Positions 1 to 8,942 of a DNA stretch of 36,232 nucleotides are shown here, one piece after another (position 1 is the first letter of the stretch; each line of letters starts with the position of its first letter). The DNA is taken from assembly GCA_913053655.1 (NCBI GenBank), contig CAJXFW010000008.1, positions 1 through 36,232 on the forward strand, read 5' to 3'. A program made the translations under genes and the position numbers. This stretch comes from an uncultured Thiogranum sp. GTDB lineage: Bacteria; Pseudomonadota; Gammaproteobacteria; DSM-19610. The notes beneath the pieces were generated by a model, which had not been told where the DNA came from, ran no database searches, and saw only the letters and a program-made list of their open reading frames with translations.

Positions 1-2
1 AG

Positions 3-644
3 GAAATGAGCGACAGTCTTATCAGCGTATACGCCGAAGTGCCCGAGCTGGTCAGCCACCTGCACCTGCCGGTGCAAAGCGGGTCGGACCGCGTGTTGGC
101 GGCCATGAAGCGCAATCACACCACACTGGAATACAAGTCCAGAATACGCAGATTGCGCGAAGTGCGTCCGGATATCAGTCTGTCCTCTGATTTTATTATC
201 GGATTCCCGGGTGAAACCGGGGATGACTTCGAATCTACCATGCAGCTGATTGAAGAGCTTGGCTTCGACAACTCGTTCAGTTTTATCTACAGCCAGCGGC
301 CAGGCACCCTCGCCGCCGGTATGCCGGACGATGTGCCTCTGGATGTAAAGAAACGGCGCCTGGCACGACTGCAAGCGCGTATCCAGGAAATGGCCGCTCG
401 AATCAGTGCAGACATGGTGGGTACCGAACAGCGTATACTGGTCGAAGGGCCGTCGAAAAAAGATCCCGCACAGATGGCCGGACGTACGGAGAATAATCGT
501 ATGGTTAATTTTGACGCCGGTCCGGAATTGATCGGGTGTTTTGTCAAGGTGCGGATCAGTGCAGCACTGCCCAATTCACTGCGTGGCGAGTTCATCGCTG
601 AAGACGATACCGGCACTGCCACTAAGGCCGCTAACTGGGGCTGA
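3..644 (+). CDS. miaB: tRNA-2-methylthio-N6-dimethylallyladenosine synthase, 3' part
   Basis: This is the C-terminal part of MiaB, the radical-SAM enzyme that methylthiolates i6A37 in tRNAs reading codons that start with U. The reading frame is open to the left edge, so the N-terminal UPF0004 domain and the radical-SAM cysteines lie outside the window; the ATG at 6 is an internal methionine. Visible are the end of the radical-SAM barrel ([21 protein letters not shown], motifs shared with E. coli MiaB) and a complete TRAM domain that includes [11 protein letters not shown] and PNSLRG. It is followed after 21 bases by phoH, the usual gammaproteobacterial order. Identity is clear; only its left extent is unknown. 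Confidence 0.96.
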   Translation, partial: EMSDSLISVYAEVPELVSHLHLPVQSGSDRVLAAMKRNHTTLEYKSRIRRLREVRPDISLSSDFIIGFPGETGDDFESTMQLIEELGFDNSFSFIYSQRPGTLAAGMPDDVPLDVKKRRLARLQARIQEMAARISADMVGTEQRILVEGPSKKDPAQMAGRTENNRMVNFDAGPELIGCFVKVRISAALPNSLRGEFIAEDDTGTATKAANWG

Positions 645-665
645 TCCCCGCTACGAACTCATATC

Positions 666-1644
<979 letters not shown>

Positions 1645-1652
<8 letters not shown>

Positions 1653-2124
1653 GGAGAAAGGTCTGCCGGGCCTGGACGTTCAGTACACCGTCGATGGTGA
1701 CAGTTTGCCGACGCAGCATGAGTTCGAGTGCTGGGTACGGTCGGCGCTGGAACCCATGAATAACGCCGTAGAACTTGCGATCAGGATTGTTGATGAACAG
1801 GAAGGTCGGCAGTTGAATAGCCGGTATCGTGGTATCGACAAGGCGACCAACGTGCTGTCGTTTCCGCTGGAAGCGCCACCCGGTGTCGACTCGGGCTATC
1901 TGGGCGACCTGGTTATTTGTGCCCCGGTCGTACAACGCGAGGCTCAACAGCAGCACAAACCGGAAAAACACCACTGGGCGCATATGGTGGTGCACGGCGT
2001 GTTGCACCTGCGCGGCTATGACCACCAGCTTGATGCGCAGGCAGAAGAAATGGAAATACTGGAAAAGCAGATACTGGCAGGGTTGGGTATTCAGGATCCC
2101 TATAAAACGGATGTGGCAGTATGA
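1645..2124 (+). CDS. ybeY: Endoribonuclease YbeY (16S rRNA 3' maturation)
   Basis: A zinc-dependent endoribonuclease of 159 residues, close to the usual 155, acting in 16S rRNA 3'-end maturation and 70S quality control. The UPF0054 zinc motif is intact: H117, H121 and H127 in the segment HGVLHLRGYDH. The start chosen is the GTG at 1645, which overlaps the end of phoH by 8 bases and gives the normal family length. An in-frame ATG exists at 1558, but using it would add 29 residues that lie antisense to no known domain and out of frame inside phoH. It sits between phoH and corC in the standard operon. Confidence 0.94.
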
Positions 2125-2133
2125 AGGAAAAAC

Positions 2134-3009
2134 ATGAAACAAGATCGATCTAGCAACAGCGTCGGCCGGCTGTCGTGGCTGGACCGGCTTAGCCAAACCT
2201 TGTTGGGAAAGCCAAAAAACCGCGAACAACTGATTCACATACTGCGTGAAGCACAGCACCGCGGACTGTTCGATGCAGATGCGCAGGGTATGATCGAAGG
2301 GGTATTGCAGGTCGCAGAGATACAGGCCCGCGATATTATGATCCCGCGCTCGCAAATGGTCGTGGTGAGTCGGGAAGACAGCCCTGAAGAGCTGGTCCCG
2401 GTCGCTATCCAGTCGGGACATTCCAGGTTCCCGGTGGTCGGTGACAGTCGTGACGAGGTTGTCGGCGTACTGCTGGCAAAAGATTTGCTGCGCTATTCGT
2501 CAAAGAATGAACAGGAAAAGTTCTCTGTCCGGGAAATATTGCGCCCGGCTGTGTTCGTACCGGAGAGCAAGCGTCTGAATGTCCTGCTCAAGGAATTCCG
2601 CGCCAGCCGCAACCACCTGGCGATCGTGGTCGACGAATACGGGGGTGTTGCCGGCATGGTGACCATCGAGGATGTCCTCGAGCAGATTGTGGGTGAAATC
2701 GAGGACGAGCACGATATTGATGAAGATACCTATATCCGTAAATTCAGTGATATCAATTTTACCGTCAAGGCACTGACCTCGATCGAGGATTTCAATGAGT
2801 ACTTCGAAACCGATTTTAGCGATGATGAATTTGACACCATCGGTGGATTGGTCACGGACAAATTCGGACGTCTGCCAAAGCGTGGTGAAACCATTCTTAT
2901 CGAGAACATGAGTTTCCAGGTGGTCAATGCAGGTAACCGGCGTATTCATCTGTTGAAAGTCACGCTGTTGCTGAATCCGAACGCGATCCAGCCACCTGCC
3001 AACGCCTGA
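2134..3009 (+). CDS. corC: CBS-pair/CorC-HlyC domain protein CorC (YbeX)
   Basis: A 291-residue soluble protein with a tandem CBS pair (about residues 65-190, including IMIPRSQM and the second-CBS region DEYGGVAGMVTIEDVLEQIVGEI) followed by a CorC_HlyC transporter-associated domain (about 205-285, ending in RIHLLKV). Length matches E. coli CorC/YbeX (292 residues). The family has been linked to magnesium/cobalt efflux and, through the operon, to ribosome quality; the exact role is unsettled. The ATG at 2134 has a purine-rich AAGGAA upstream and lies 9 bases after ybeY; lnt follows after 4 bases, which indicates translational coupling within the operon. Confidence 0.94.
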   Translation: MKQDRSSNSVGRLSWLDRLSQTLLGKPKNREQLIHILREAQHRGLFDADAQGMIEGVLQVAEIQARDIMIPRSQMVVVSREDSPEELVPVAIQSGHSRFPVVGDSRDEVVGVLLAKDLLRYSSKNEQEKFSVREILRPAVFVPESKRLNVLLKEFRASRNHLAIVVDEYGGVAGMVTIEDVLEQIVGEIEDEHDIDEDTYIRKFSDINFTVKALTSIEDFNEYFETDFSDDEFDTIGGLVTDKFGRLPKRGETILIENMSFQVVNAGNRRIHLLKVTLLLNPNAIQPPANA

Positions 3010-3013
3010 GTAT

Positions 3014-4501
3014 ATGCTGACTTCTGTGGGCAAGGTCTGGAAAGGGCTGATTGCACTGTCGGCCGGCGCTGTTTACCCGCTCGGTTTTGCGCCTTTCTCC
3101 TGGTATCTCCTGCCCGTTCTGGCGCTGGTCGTTCTGGCGGCGCTGCTGTTTACTTCCAGGTCCCGGGATGCCTTTCTGTATGGCTGGTTGTTCGGCGTTG
3201 GCCAGTTTGGCGTCGGCGTGTCCTGGGTTTATGTCAGTATCTATTTGTATGGGCACGCCGGGCTGCTGTTGTCTATTGCGGTGATGCTGCTGTTCGTTAT
3301 GTTCCTTGCGCTGTTTCCTGCGCTTATGGCCTGGGCGTTGGCCAGAGTCCGAATCGTATCCGGGAGCTGGTTTTACCTGGCGGCATTTCCCTCGGCGTGG
3401 GCGCTTTCCGAGTGGGTACGATCCTGGATATTCACCGGTTTCCCCTGGCTCAACCTTGGCTACAGCCAGGTTGAAAGTCCCTTGCTGGGTTTTGCCTCGA
3501 TTGTCGGTGTATACGGTGTAGGCTGGCTGGCTGCGCTGAGTGCCGGGTTATTGACCTGGTTGTTCAGCGGCGGGAAGGCTGCACGTTTTTTTGCCCCTGC
3601 GGGTTTGCTGCTGCTCTGGACCGGTGGATTTGCCCTGGGCAACTATCACTGGACCGAAGCGACCGGAAACAGGCTCGTTGCAACCCTGATACAGGGCAAT
3701 ATACCGCAGGAGCTGAAATGGAAACCGGCACAGCAACAGGCCACCCTGGAGCGCTATGCCCGACTTAGCCGGGAGCACCTCGACAGCGATATCATTGTAT
3801 GGCCGGAGACAGCGATCCCGGCATTCTACGATCAGGTTGAAGTCGAATTTATCGATCCCCTGCGGGAAGAATTTGAACAGCACGGTGTTTCGCTGGTAAC
3901 CGGGGTGCCGGTGCTGGATCGCAGTCACTGGAATTATTACAACAGCGTCATCAGCCTTGACCAGCCCGGCCGGTTTTACTACAAAGTTCACCTGGTGCCT
4001 TTTGGTGAATACCTGCCACTGCGTGACTGGCTGGCGGGAATACTGAATTTTTTGCCGGTCCCCCAGGCGGATTTCACTGCTGGAGAGCCGCAACAACCGT
4101 TGCTGGAAGCGGCCGGCTATCCGATTGGAACTTCAATCTGTTATGAAATTGCGTTTGGTGAACAACTCATCAACGCATTACCGGAAGCCGCCTTCCTGGT
4201 TAACGTCAGTAACGACGCCTGGTTCGGCGATTCCCTCGCCCCCCATCAACAACTGGAAATGGCGCGTATGCGGGCGCGCGAAACCGAACGCTATGTATTG
4301 CGTGCGACCAATACCGGAATTTCTGCAATCATCAATGCCGACGGTGGCTGGGTGGTACGTAGTCGGCAGTTTGAAACACAGGCCATAACCGGCAAGGTGC
4401 AGCCCAGAACGGGTGCGACACCCTATGTGCGTTGGGGGAACTGGCCGGTTGTGCTGCTGAGCCTGGGTTTGTTGTTGCTGGCGTGGCGTCTTGCTACCTG
4501 A
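3014..4501 (+). CDS. lnt: Apolipoprotein N-acyltransferase
   Basis: An integral inner-membrane enzyme of 495 residues that transfers a third acyl chain from phospholipid to the N-terminal cysteine of lipoproteins. The first roughly 210 residues form several hydrophobic helices; the C-terminal half is a periplasmic nitrilase-fold domain. The catalytic triad is visible as E265 (WPETAIP), K324 (YYKVHLVPFGEYLP) and C376 (SICYEIAFGE), the same motifs as in E. coli Lnt. A last transmembrane helix closes the protein. It ends the phoH-ybeY-corC-lnt operon and converges on the accessory block at 4519. The window also encodes lipoprotein substrates such as LptE and the hydrolase at 9439. Confidence 0.96.
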   Translation: MLTSVGKVWKGLIALSAGAVYPLGFAPFSWYLLPVLALVVLAALLFTSRSRDAFLYGWLFGVGQFGVGVSWVYVSIYLYGHAGLLLSIAVMLLFVMFLALFPALMAWALARVRIVSGSWFYLAAFPSAWALSEWVRSWIFTGFPWLNLGYSQVESPLLGFASIVGVYGVGWLAALSAGLLTWLFSGGKAARFFAPAGLLLLWTGGFALGNYHWTEATGNRLVATLIQGNIPQELKWKPAQQQATLERYARLSREHLDSDIIVWPETAIPAFYDQVEVEFIDPLREEFEQHGVSLVTGVPVLDRSHWNYYNSVISLDQPGRFYYKVHLVPFGEYLPLRDWLAGILNFLPVPQADFTAGEPQQPLLEAAGYPIGTSICYEIAFGEQLINALPEAAFLVNVSNDAWFGDSLAPHQQLEMARMRARETERYVLRATNTGISAIINADGGWVVRSRQFETQAITGKVQPRTGATPYVRWGNWPVVLLSLGLLLLAWRLAT

Positions 4502-4518
4502 TTAAGACTTCCGGCTAA

Positions 4519-5253
4519 TCAAGCCAAAGCTTTATACGCCCCATTTGAACACGGCGAAAAATTAGCCGGCCACGGTGACGACAGCTTACAGAGTACCCGG
4601 TACTGAATGGGGGCATCTGAATTAACGCGTTCAACAGAAACCTTCACATCCTGCTCACCTACCGATTTAAGCAATTGGGCAAATTCGCTGGAGTAGTATT
4701 GTGGCGCGTAACCGACAAGAGAGATTGGGTCACCAGTGCGTACCAGTAAGGCCATGGAATCGAATTTATTTTGAAGGTCACGCATCAAATATAAATTCTC
4801 ACCGGGTTTTAACTGGCGTGCACGATCCTGATTATCGGCGTGCATATGCCGAAGTCCCCGACTGAAGAAATACACTTCATAGTTTTTATTCGCATCCGGC
4901 TCCGGGCAAGGAAACAACTCCAGAGAGTCCGTAGCCCGTAATCCCCCCGTCCGGGACAACTCATCCATAACATCGTGGTTTTGTTCATTTAATCCAAGCC
5001 ATTCTAAATACTCCCCATACTCAGGGCGAGATTTCGGTAATACACGATTTGCGAAAAGCGGGAACAACTCATCCGATTGGTAAGCGACATGTAAATCCTG
5101 CATGCGGCCAAACGGTTGAAATTTCTTGCCGGCATCCTCTGCACCCCGGGTATAGACGAATTTGTACAGGCTATCGTCGCGCGTAAGGCGGCCAACCGGC
5201 GCCCAGCTTCGGCTATCGGGGTTCTGCCATGCGATATATAACGCTTTGGTCAT
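4519..5253 (-). CDS. HipA-N-subdomain (HipS-like) protein fused to a HIRAN domain
   Basis: A 244-residue protein with two recognisable parts. Residues about 4-118 resemble the N-subdomain 1 of HipA and its free-standing form HipS: an opening LYIAWQNPD strand then VGRLT, a central ELFPLFANRVLPKSRPEY block aligning with the FNFFDNLLPDS region of HipA, and SRTGGLRATDSLELFP aligning with the HipA GRDSVGAVTLIP segment. Residues about 125-225 look like a HIRAN domain (LYLMRDLQNKFDSMALLV, then LVGYAPQYYS), a fold known in HLTF for binding DNA 3' ends. Its ATG overlaps the stop of the upstream kinase by 4 bases (ATGA), so the two are probably co-translated. The fusion is inferred by eye; a Pfam or structure comparison would settle it. 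No signal peptide or membrane segment is seen. Confidence 0.72.
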   Translation of the reverse strand: MTKALYIAWQNPDSRSWAPVGRLTRDDSLYKFVYTRGAEDAGKKFQPFGRMQDLHVAYQSDELFPLFANRVLPKSRPEYGEYLEWLGLNEQNHDVMDELSRTGGLRATDSLELFPCPEPDANKNYEVYFFSRGLRHMHADNQDRARQLKPGENLYLMRDLQNKFDSMALLVRTGDPISLVGYAPQYYSSEFAQLLKSVGEQDVKVSVERVNSDAPIQYRVLCKLSSPWPANFSPCSNGAYKALA

Positions 5254-6173
5254 TTCAATATTTCCAGATTGCCCAGCCTTTCAGCGTTAAGTTCGAGCAT
5301 TTTCAGGGCAAATAATCCTGCCGGTTCAGTAATTTCAGATTCCGGGATGTTATCGAAAATCTCCTCGAAATCTTTACCAGAACAAAGGCTTAATTTGTCG
5401 CTCCAATAACGTGCTGCAGAAGGACAGTGCTTCGCCGCATTTTCGAAAGCGCCTATCGTAGTATAAGGCTTTTGGCTGGTAGTGCCAGGGTACAGGGCTG
5501 ATTCAGCTCTGCGTATATACGACTGTACAGAATAACCTTCGTCTCTGGTGCCGAGCCGCTCCAGCCGCCGTTCATCAGTCTCGTTCCGTCCCAGACTGGA
5601 AGCATGATCAAATGTTGGCGCCAAAAACAGGTGCGTATCCGGTGTAACAATCAATCCCCAATTCTCATGATGCCTGTCCTGATTGCTTACAAGTGCATCA
5701 AGGAGCAAATAGCCAGTAAAGACATGAAACGCTTTTTTCATCTCTCCAGTCTCCGGAGGCTGATGACCAAGAGGTAACGCGATCGGAAATCTGGTCAAAA
5801 CCACATGCACCCTTCCCAAAGTGTGCTGCCGGGTCCGATAACGTTTTGTCTTTTCATACCCTGGCTCAACACTTGCGAGCAGCTCATTTCCCAGAATTAA
5901 TCTCGACCCTTTCGGTACAAATGTTGGACTGACTACACCCTTCCAGTTGCCGGCATTTGCGGAGGCAAAGTCATACTCAGCATGCGGAAGCCCCAGTAAG
6001 CGGCAAATCTCACAACAAACCTTTTCCGCCCAGTTTTCACCAGTACCGGGGCGCCCCCTCTTGAACATGACTTGCTTATCATTTTCATCCCGGTACCAAA
6101 ACTTGGATTTGGTGCCCAGCTGCTCCAGCTGGCTCGATACGCCTTCCGGAACTTCGATGATGGGATAAGTCAT
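5250..6173 (-). CDS. HipA-like serine/threonine kinase (HipA C-terminal domain)
   Basis: A 307-residue HipA-family kinase without the usual N-terminal HipA subdomain. Visible are a probable ATP-binding lysine K38 in QVMFKRGRP, an acidic helix WAEKVCCEI, the catalytic loop NQDRHHENWG at 164-173 (D166, N171) and the metal-binding FDHASSLG (D189). The HipA family includes toxins that phosphorylate aminoacyl-tRNA synthetases. The start is the ATG at 6173; the frame continues 70 codons upstream, but that extension overlaps the neighbouring gene and lacks domain character. It lies 16 bases after the hsdR remnant and overlaps the HIRAN gene by 4 bases. No HipB-like helix-turn-helix gene is present beside it. 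The target is unknown. Confidence 0.82.
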   Translation of the reverse strand: MTYPIIEVPEGVSSQLEQLGTKSKFWYRDENDKQVMFKRGRPGTGENWAEKVCCEICRLLGLPHAEYDFASANAGNWKGVVSPTFVPKGSRLILGNELLASVEPGYEKTKRYRTRQHTLGRVHVVLTRFPIALPLGHQPPETGEMKKAFHVFTGYLLLDALVSNQDRHHENWGLIVTPDTHLFLAPTFDHASSLGRNETDERRLERLGTRDEGYSVQSYIRRAESALYPGTTSQKPYTTIGAFENAAKHCPSAARYWSDKLSLCSGKDFEEIFDNIPESEITEPAGLFALKMLELNAERLGNLEILK

Positions 6174-6189
6174 AGCCTGAAGTAATCGC

Positions 6190-6711
6190 TCAATGGACAA
6201 CCGTGTTGGACAGTACAGACTCAAGAATACCCAGCACTCTGGGGGCGCGCTTCGGAAATACGCCCACAATACCTTCATGGTGAAAATCCGAAAATGGCGG
6301 ATTAAACAGCGCCTCCGGGTCCATAATGCCATTCTGTGCCAGATGGTCAATGATCTGGTCAACGAAACGAATCTGGTCAGCATTCAGTCCGTTTTCAGCC
6401 AGAAAATCCGCAAAAGCCTCTTTGGCGGCCTTTCGGTCCAGGCCGATGATTTGTCTTACCAGCGTTCCCAGCGGTTGATCAGTACGGTAGATATCTCTGA
6501 AAGTGCCCTTCTTCCCCGGGCCGCCATCACTGAATAACAGCGATTCGAGTGCCCGGAGATCGGCGACGGTGATCGGCTGATTGGTCTTCAGATGTTGAAT
6601 CGAAGGGTGATCCTCGTGCTCACGTGTTAAATTGCACCCAAAATTAACCCGCGTGTAACCCTGATCTGCTGAAGAACCAGCGGGGGATAAAAGGAGTGAT
6701 AGACGTGGCAT
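6190..6711 (-). pseudogene. hsdR: C-terminal remnant of type I restriction subunit HsdR (EcoEI type)
   Basis: From about residue 30 (REHEDHPSIQHLKTNQPIT) to the end, this 173-residue frame matches the C-terminal helical domain of EcoEI-type HsdR, including the stretches IIGLDRKAAKEAFADFL and LNADQIRFVDQIIDHL. The nuclease and DEAD/helicase motor domains of a full HsdR (roughly 800-1000 residues) are absent, and no hsdM or hsdS lies in the window. The first 29 residues resemble nothing I recognise and may be junction sequence. The reading frame is open from an ATG at 6711, so a short protein could still be made. It precedes the HipA-like kinase by 16 bases on the same strand, suggesting these genes travelled together with a type I R-M locus. 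Confidence 0.75.
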
Positions 6712-6761
6712 TATTGAGTGTAATCAGGCAGCACTCCCTGATCTCTGCGACGCACTCACGC

Positions 6762-6767
6762 TATAAT
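6762..6767 (+). promoter_or_regulatory. Candidate sigma-70 -10 box for the aldolase gene
   Basis: A perfect TATAAT lies 33 bases before the ATG at 6800. No good -35 hexamer is visible at 16-18 bases upstream (the sequence there reads TGATCT), so this is a partial promoter call. A GGGG stretch just before the start codon can serve as the ribosome binding site. Confidence 0.4.
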
Positions 6768-6799
6768 GCCCGCCTCTCTCCACCGTAACCGGGGTCATT

Positions 6800-8782
6800 A
6801 TGGACAACCGATGGCGCGATGCAGACGCCGCTGACTTTGCAGATGACCTGCTGCAACTGCGCGTCTACACTTCGCGGCTGCTGGGCCAGGACCCGGACCT
6901 GGTGCTCCACGGCGGCGGCAATACTTCGGTTAAAATCAACCAGCGTAACTTCTTCAGCGAAACCGAGTCCCTGCTGTATGTGAAAGGCAGCGGCTGGGAT
7001 CTGGCCACCATCGAGGCCGCGGGTTTCCCGGCGGTGAAAATGGACGTGCTGCTGAAAATGGCGCAGCTCGAACATTTAAATGACACGGATATGGTGCGCC
7101 TGCAGCGCACCGCCATGATAGACCCCGCTGCCCCCAATCCTTCGGTCGAGGCTATTCTTCATGCCCTGATTCCCTTTACTTTTGTGGACCATACGCACGC
7201 TGACGCCGTGGTCACCCTGAGCAATACCCCCGATGGTGAACAGATTCTGCGCGAGCTCTACGGTGAGCGCATGCTCATCTTTCCCTACGTCATGCCCGGC
7301 TTTACTCTCGCCAGGGATATTTACCAGCGCACCCGGGATATCGACTGGCAACAGTGCGACGGCATCATCCTGTTACATCACGGCGTTTTTACCTTTGCCG
7401 ATGACGCCAGACAGAGTTATGAACGCATGATCGAGATCGTGGCAAAAGCCGAGGCCTGTATTAAGGACAAGGGCGCCATGTTCGAGTCGGATGCGGCAAT
7501 TGAGGTTCCGGACAGTGAGCCGGATATCCTCGCTCTGGCCGCCATCCGTCGCAGCGTATCCCGTATTCGCGAACGGGCCAGTCTCTGCCGACTCGCGCAG
7601 GACCCGCTGTCGCTGTCCTTTTCCCGGCAAAAGAATCTGGCTCATATTGCCGGCCAGGGTCCTCTCACGCCCGACCACGTCATTCGCACCAAACGTATTC
7701 CGGCCCTGCTGAACGAAGATCCCGTGGCAGCCATCGAGGGCTTTGCCCGGGCATACGGATACTATTTCGAGAAAAATAATACAGCGGGTCTGACCTGCCT
7801 CAACCCCGCGCCCTGCTGGGCGGTGTGGCCGGGAACCGGTACGTTGAAATTCAGCAGTACGGCCAGAGAGCTTGGCATCATTGATGACATAAACCGGCAC
7901 ACCATGAAAAGCATCCTGCTGGCGGAACAACTGGGCGGCTGGTGTGCATTGCCGGAGAAGGATATTTTCGAGCTGGAATACTGGGAGCTGGAACAGGCGA
8001 AGCTGAAAAAGGACAAACAGGCCGCCGGTCTGCAAGGCAAAATTGCGCTGGTCACCGGTGCGGCCAGCGGCATCGGCAAGGCCTGTGTGGAGGCACTGCT
8101 GGCACAGGGTGCGGTGGTTGCAGCACTGGATATCGACCCGGCGATCGAAACCCTGTTTGCACAGGAGGCGGTGGTCGGTAGGGTATGTGACGTTACCGAT
8201 AGTGCGCAGATTCAATCTGCACTGCGTGCCCTGGTCACACACTTTGGCGGTCTGGACATACTGGTTAGCAATGCCGGCACATTCCCCCTCAGTGCCCGCA
8301 TCGAGGAACTTGATGAAGACAGCTGGGACAGCAGTATTTCCATCAACCTTACCAGCCACCAGCGCATGCTCAGCGCCTGTATTCCTTTCCTGAAACTGGG
8401 TGTCGATCCTGCGGTGGTTTTTATTGCCTCGAAAAACGTACCGGCACCCGGTCCCGGCGCATCGAGTTATTCGGTCGCCAAAGCCGGTATGACCCAGCTT
8501 GCGCGTGTCGCCGCGCTGGAGCTGGCCGGTGACGGGATCCGGGTCAACACACTGCACCCGGACGCCGTTTTCGATACCGCCATCTGGACTGATGAAGTGC
8601 TCGAAAAACGTGCCCGTCACTACGGTCTCAGTGTGCAGGAATACAAAACCAAAAACCTGCTGAAAACAGAAGTACGTTCAGGGGATGTCGCCGGGCTGGT
8701 GTGCGCGCTGGCCGGCTCGTTGTTTGCCAGAACCACCGGTGCCCAGATCCCGGTTGACGGGGGCAATGACAGGGTGATTTAG
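6800..8782 (+). CDS. Bifunctional class II aldolase / short-chain dehydrogenase (RhaD-like)
   Basis: A 660-residue cytoplasmic fusion. The N-terminal half (about 10-400) is a class II aldolase/adducin domain with HGGGNTS at 37-43, the zinc-site histidines H131 and H133 in DHTHADAVVTLSN, and LLHHGVFTF near 193. The C-terminal part (about 412-658) is a complete short-chain dehydrogenase with the nucleotide loop TGAASGIG at 419-426, NAG at 491-493 and the catalytic YSVAK at 557-561. The architecture is that of the bifunctional rhamnulose-phosphate aldolase/lactaldehyde dehydrogenase family, but no rhamnose isomerase, kinase or transporter is nearby, so the sugar substrate is uncertain. It is transcribed alone, divergently from the hipA-like block. 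Confidence 0.88.
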   Translation: MDNRWRDADAADFADDLLQLRVYTSRLLGQDPDLVLHGGGNTSVKINQRNFFSETESLLYVKGSGWDLATIEAAGFPAVKMDVLLKMAQLEHLNDTDMVRLQRTAMIDPAAPNPSVEAILHALIPFTFVDHTHADAVVTLSNTPDGEQILRELYGERMLIFPYVMPGFTLARDIYQRTRDIDWQQCDGIILLHHGVFTFADDARQSYERMIEIVAKAEACIKDKGAMFESDAAIEVPDSEPDILALAAIRRSVSRIRERASLCRLAQDPLSLSFSRQKNLAHIAGQGPLTPDHVIRTKRIPALLNEDPVAAIEGFARAYGYYFEKNNTAGLTCLNPAPCWAVWPGTGTLKFSSTARELGIIDDINRHTMKSILLAEQLGGWCALPEKDIFELEYWELEQAKLKKDKQAAGLQGKIALVTGAASGIGKACVEALLAQGAVVAALDIDPAIETLFAQEAVVGRVCDVTDSAQIQSALRALVTHFGGLDILVSNAGTFPLSARIEELDEDSWDSSISINLTSHQRMLSACIPFLKLGVDPAVVFIASKNVPAPGPGASSYSVAKAGMTQLARVAALELAGDGIRVNTLHPDAVFDTAIWTDEVLEKRARHYGLSVQEYKTKNLLKTEVRSGDVAGLVCALAGSLFARTTGAQIPVDGGNDRVI

Positions 8783-8836
8783 GTTGGAAATCCGTGCTAG
8801 GCTCGGCGCTGTTTAAGTACCGAAAAATATAATACG

Positions 8837-8900
8837 AGGAGCAGGCTTGCCCGCGAACCGGCGGAGGCCCCAGGCACCGTTCGCGGGCAAGCCCGCTCCT
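8837..8900. repeat. REP-like inverted repeat pair
   Basis: Two 22-base arms, 8837-8858 and 8879-8900, are reverse complements at 21 of 22 positions and flank a 20-base loop. The core GCTTGCCCGCGAA is a typical REP-type palindrome of gammaproteobacteria such as Pseudomonas. There is no T-run after either arm, so a rho-independent terminator is less likely, although it could protect the 3' end of the aldolase transcript. Confidence 0.75.
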
Positions 8901-8942
8901 ACGCGCTAACCCCGGATTGGGGCAATACAGGATAGTGTCAAC

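Noticed and set aside
4499-4518. Short TGATTA/TAATCA hairpin between lnt and the HIRAN gene as a bidirectional terminator
   Set aside because: Only six A/T-rich base pairs and no T-run; too weak to call.
6174-6383. N-terminal extension of the HipA-like kinase frame
   Set aside because: It overlaps the HsdR remnant antisense-free in another frame and is arginine/tryptophan rich with no domain; the ATG at 6173 fits the spacing.
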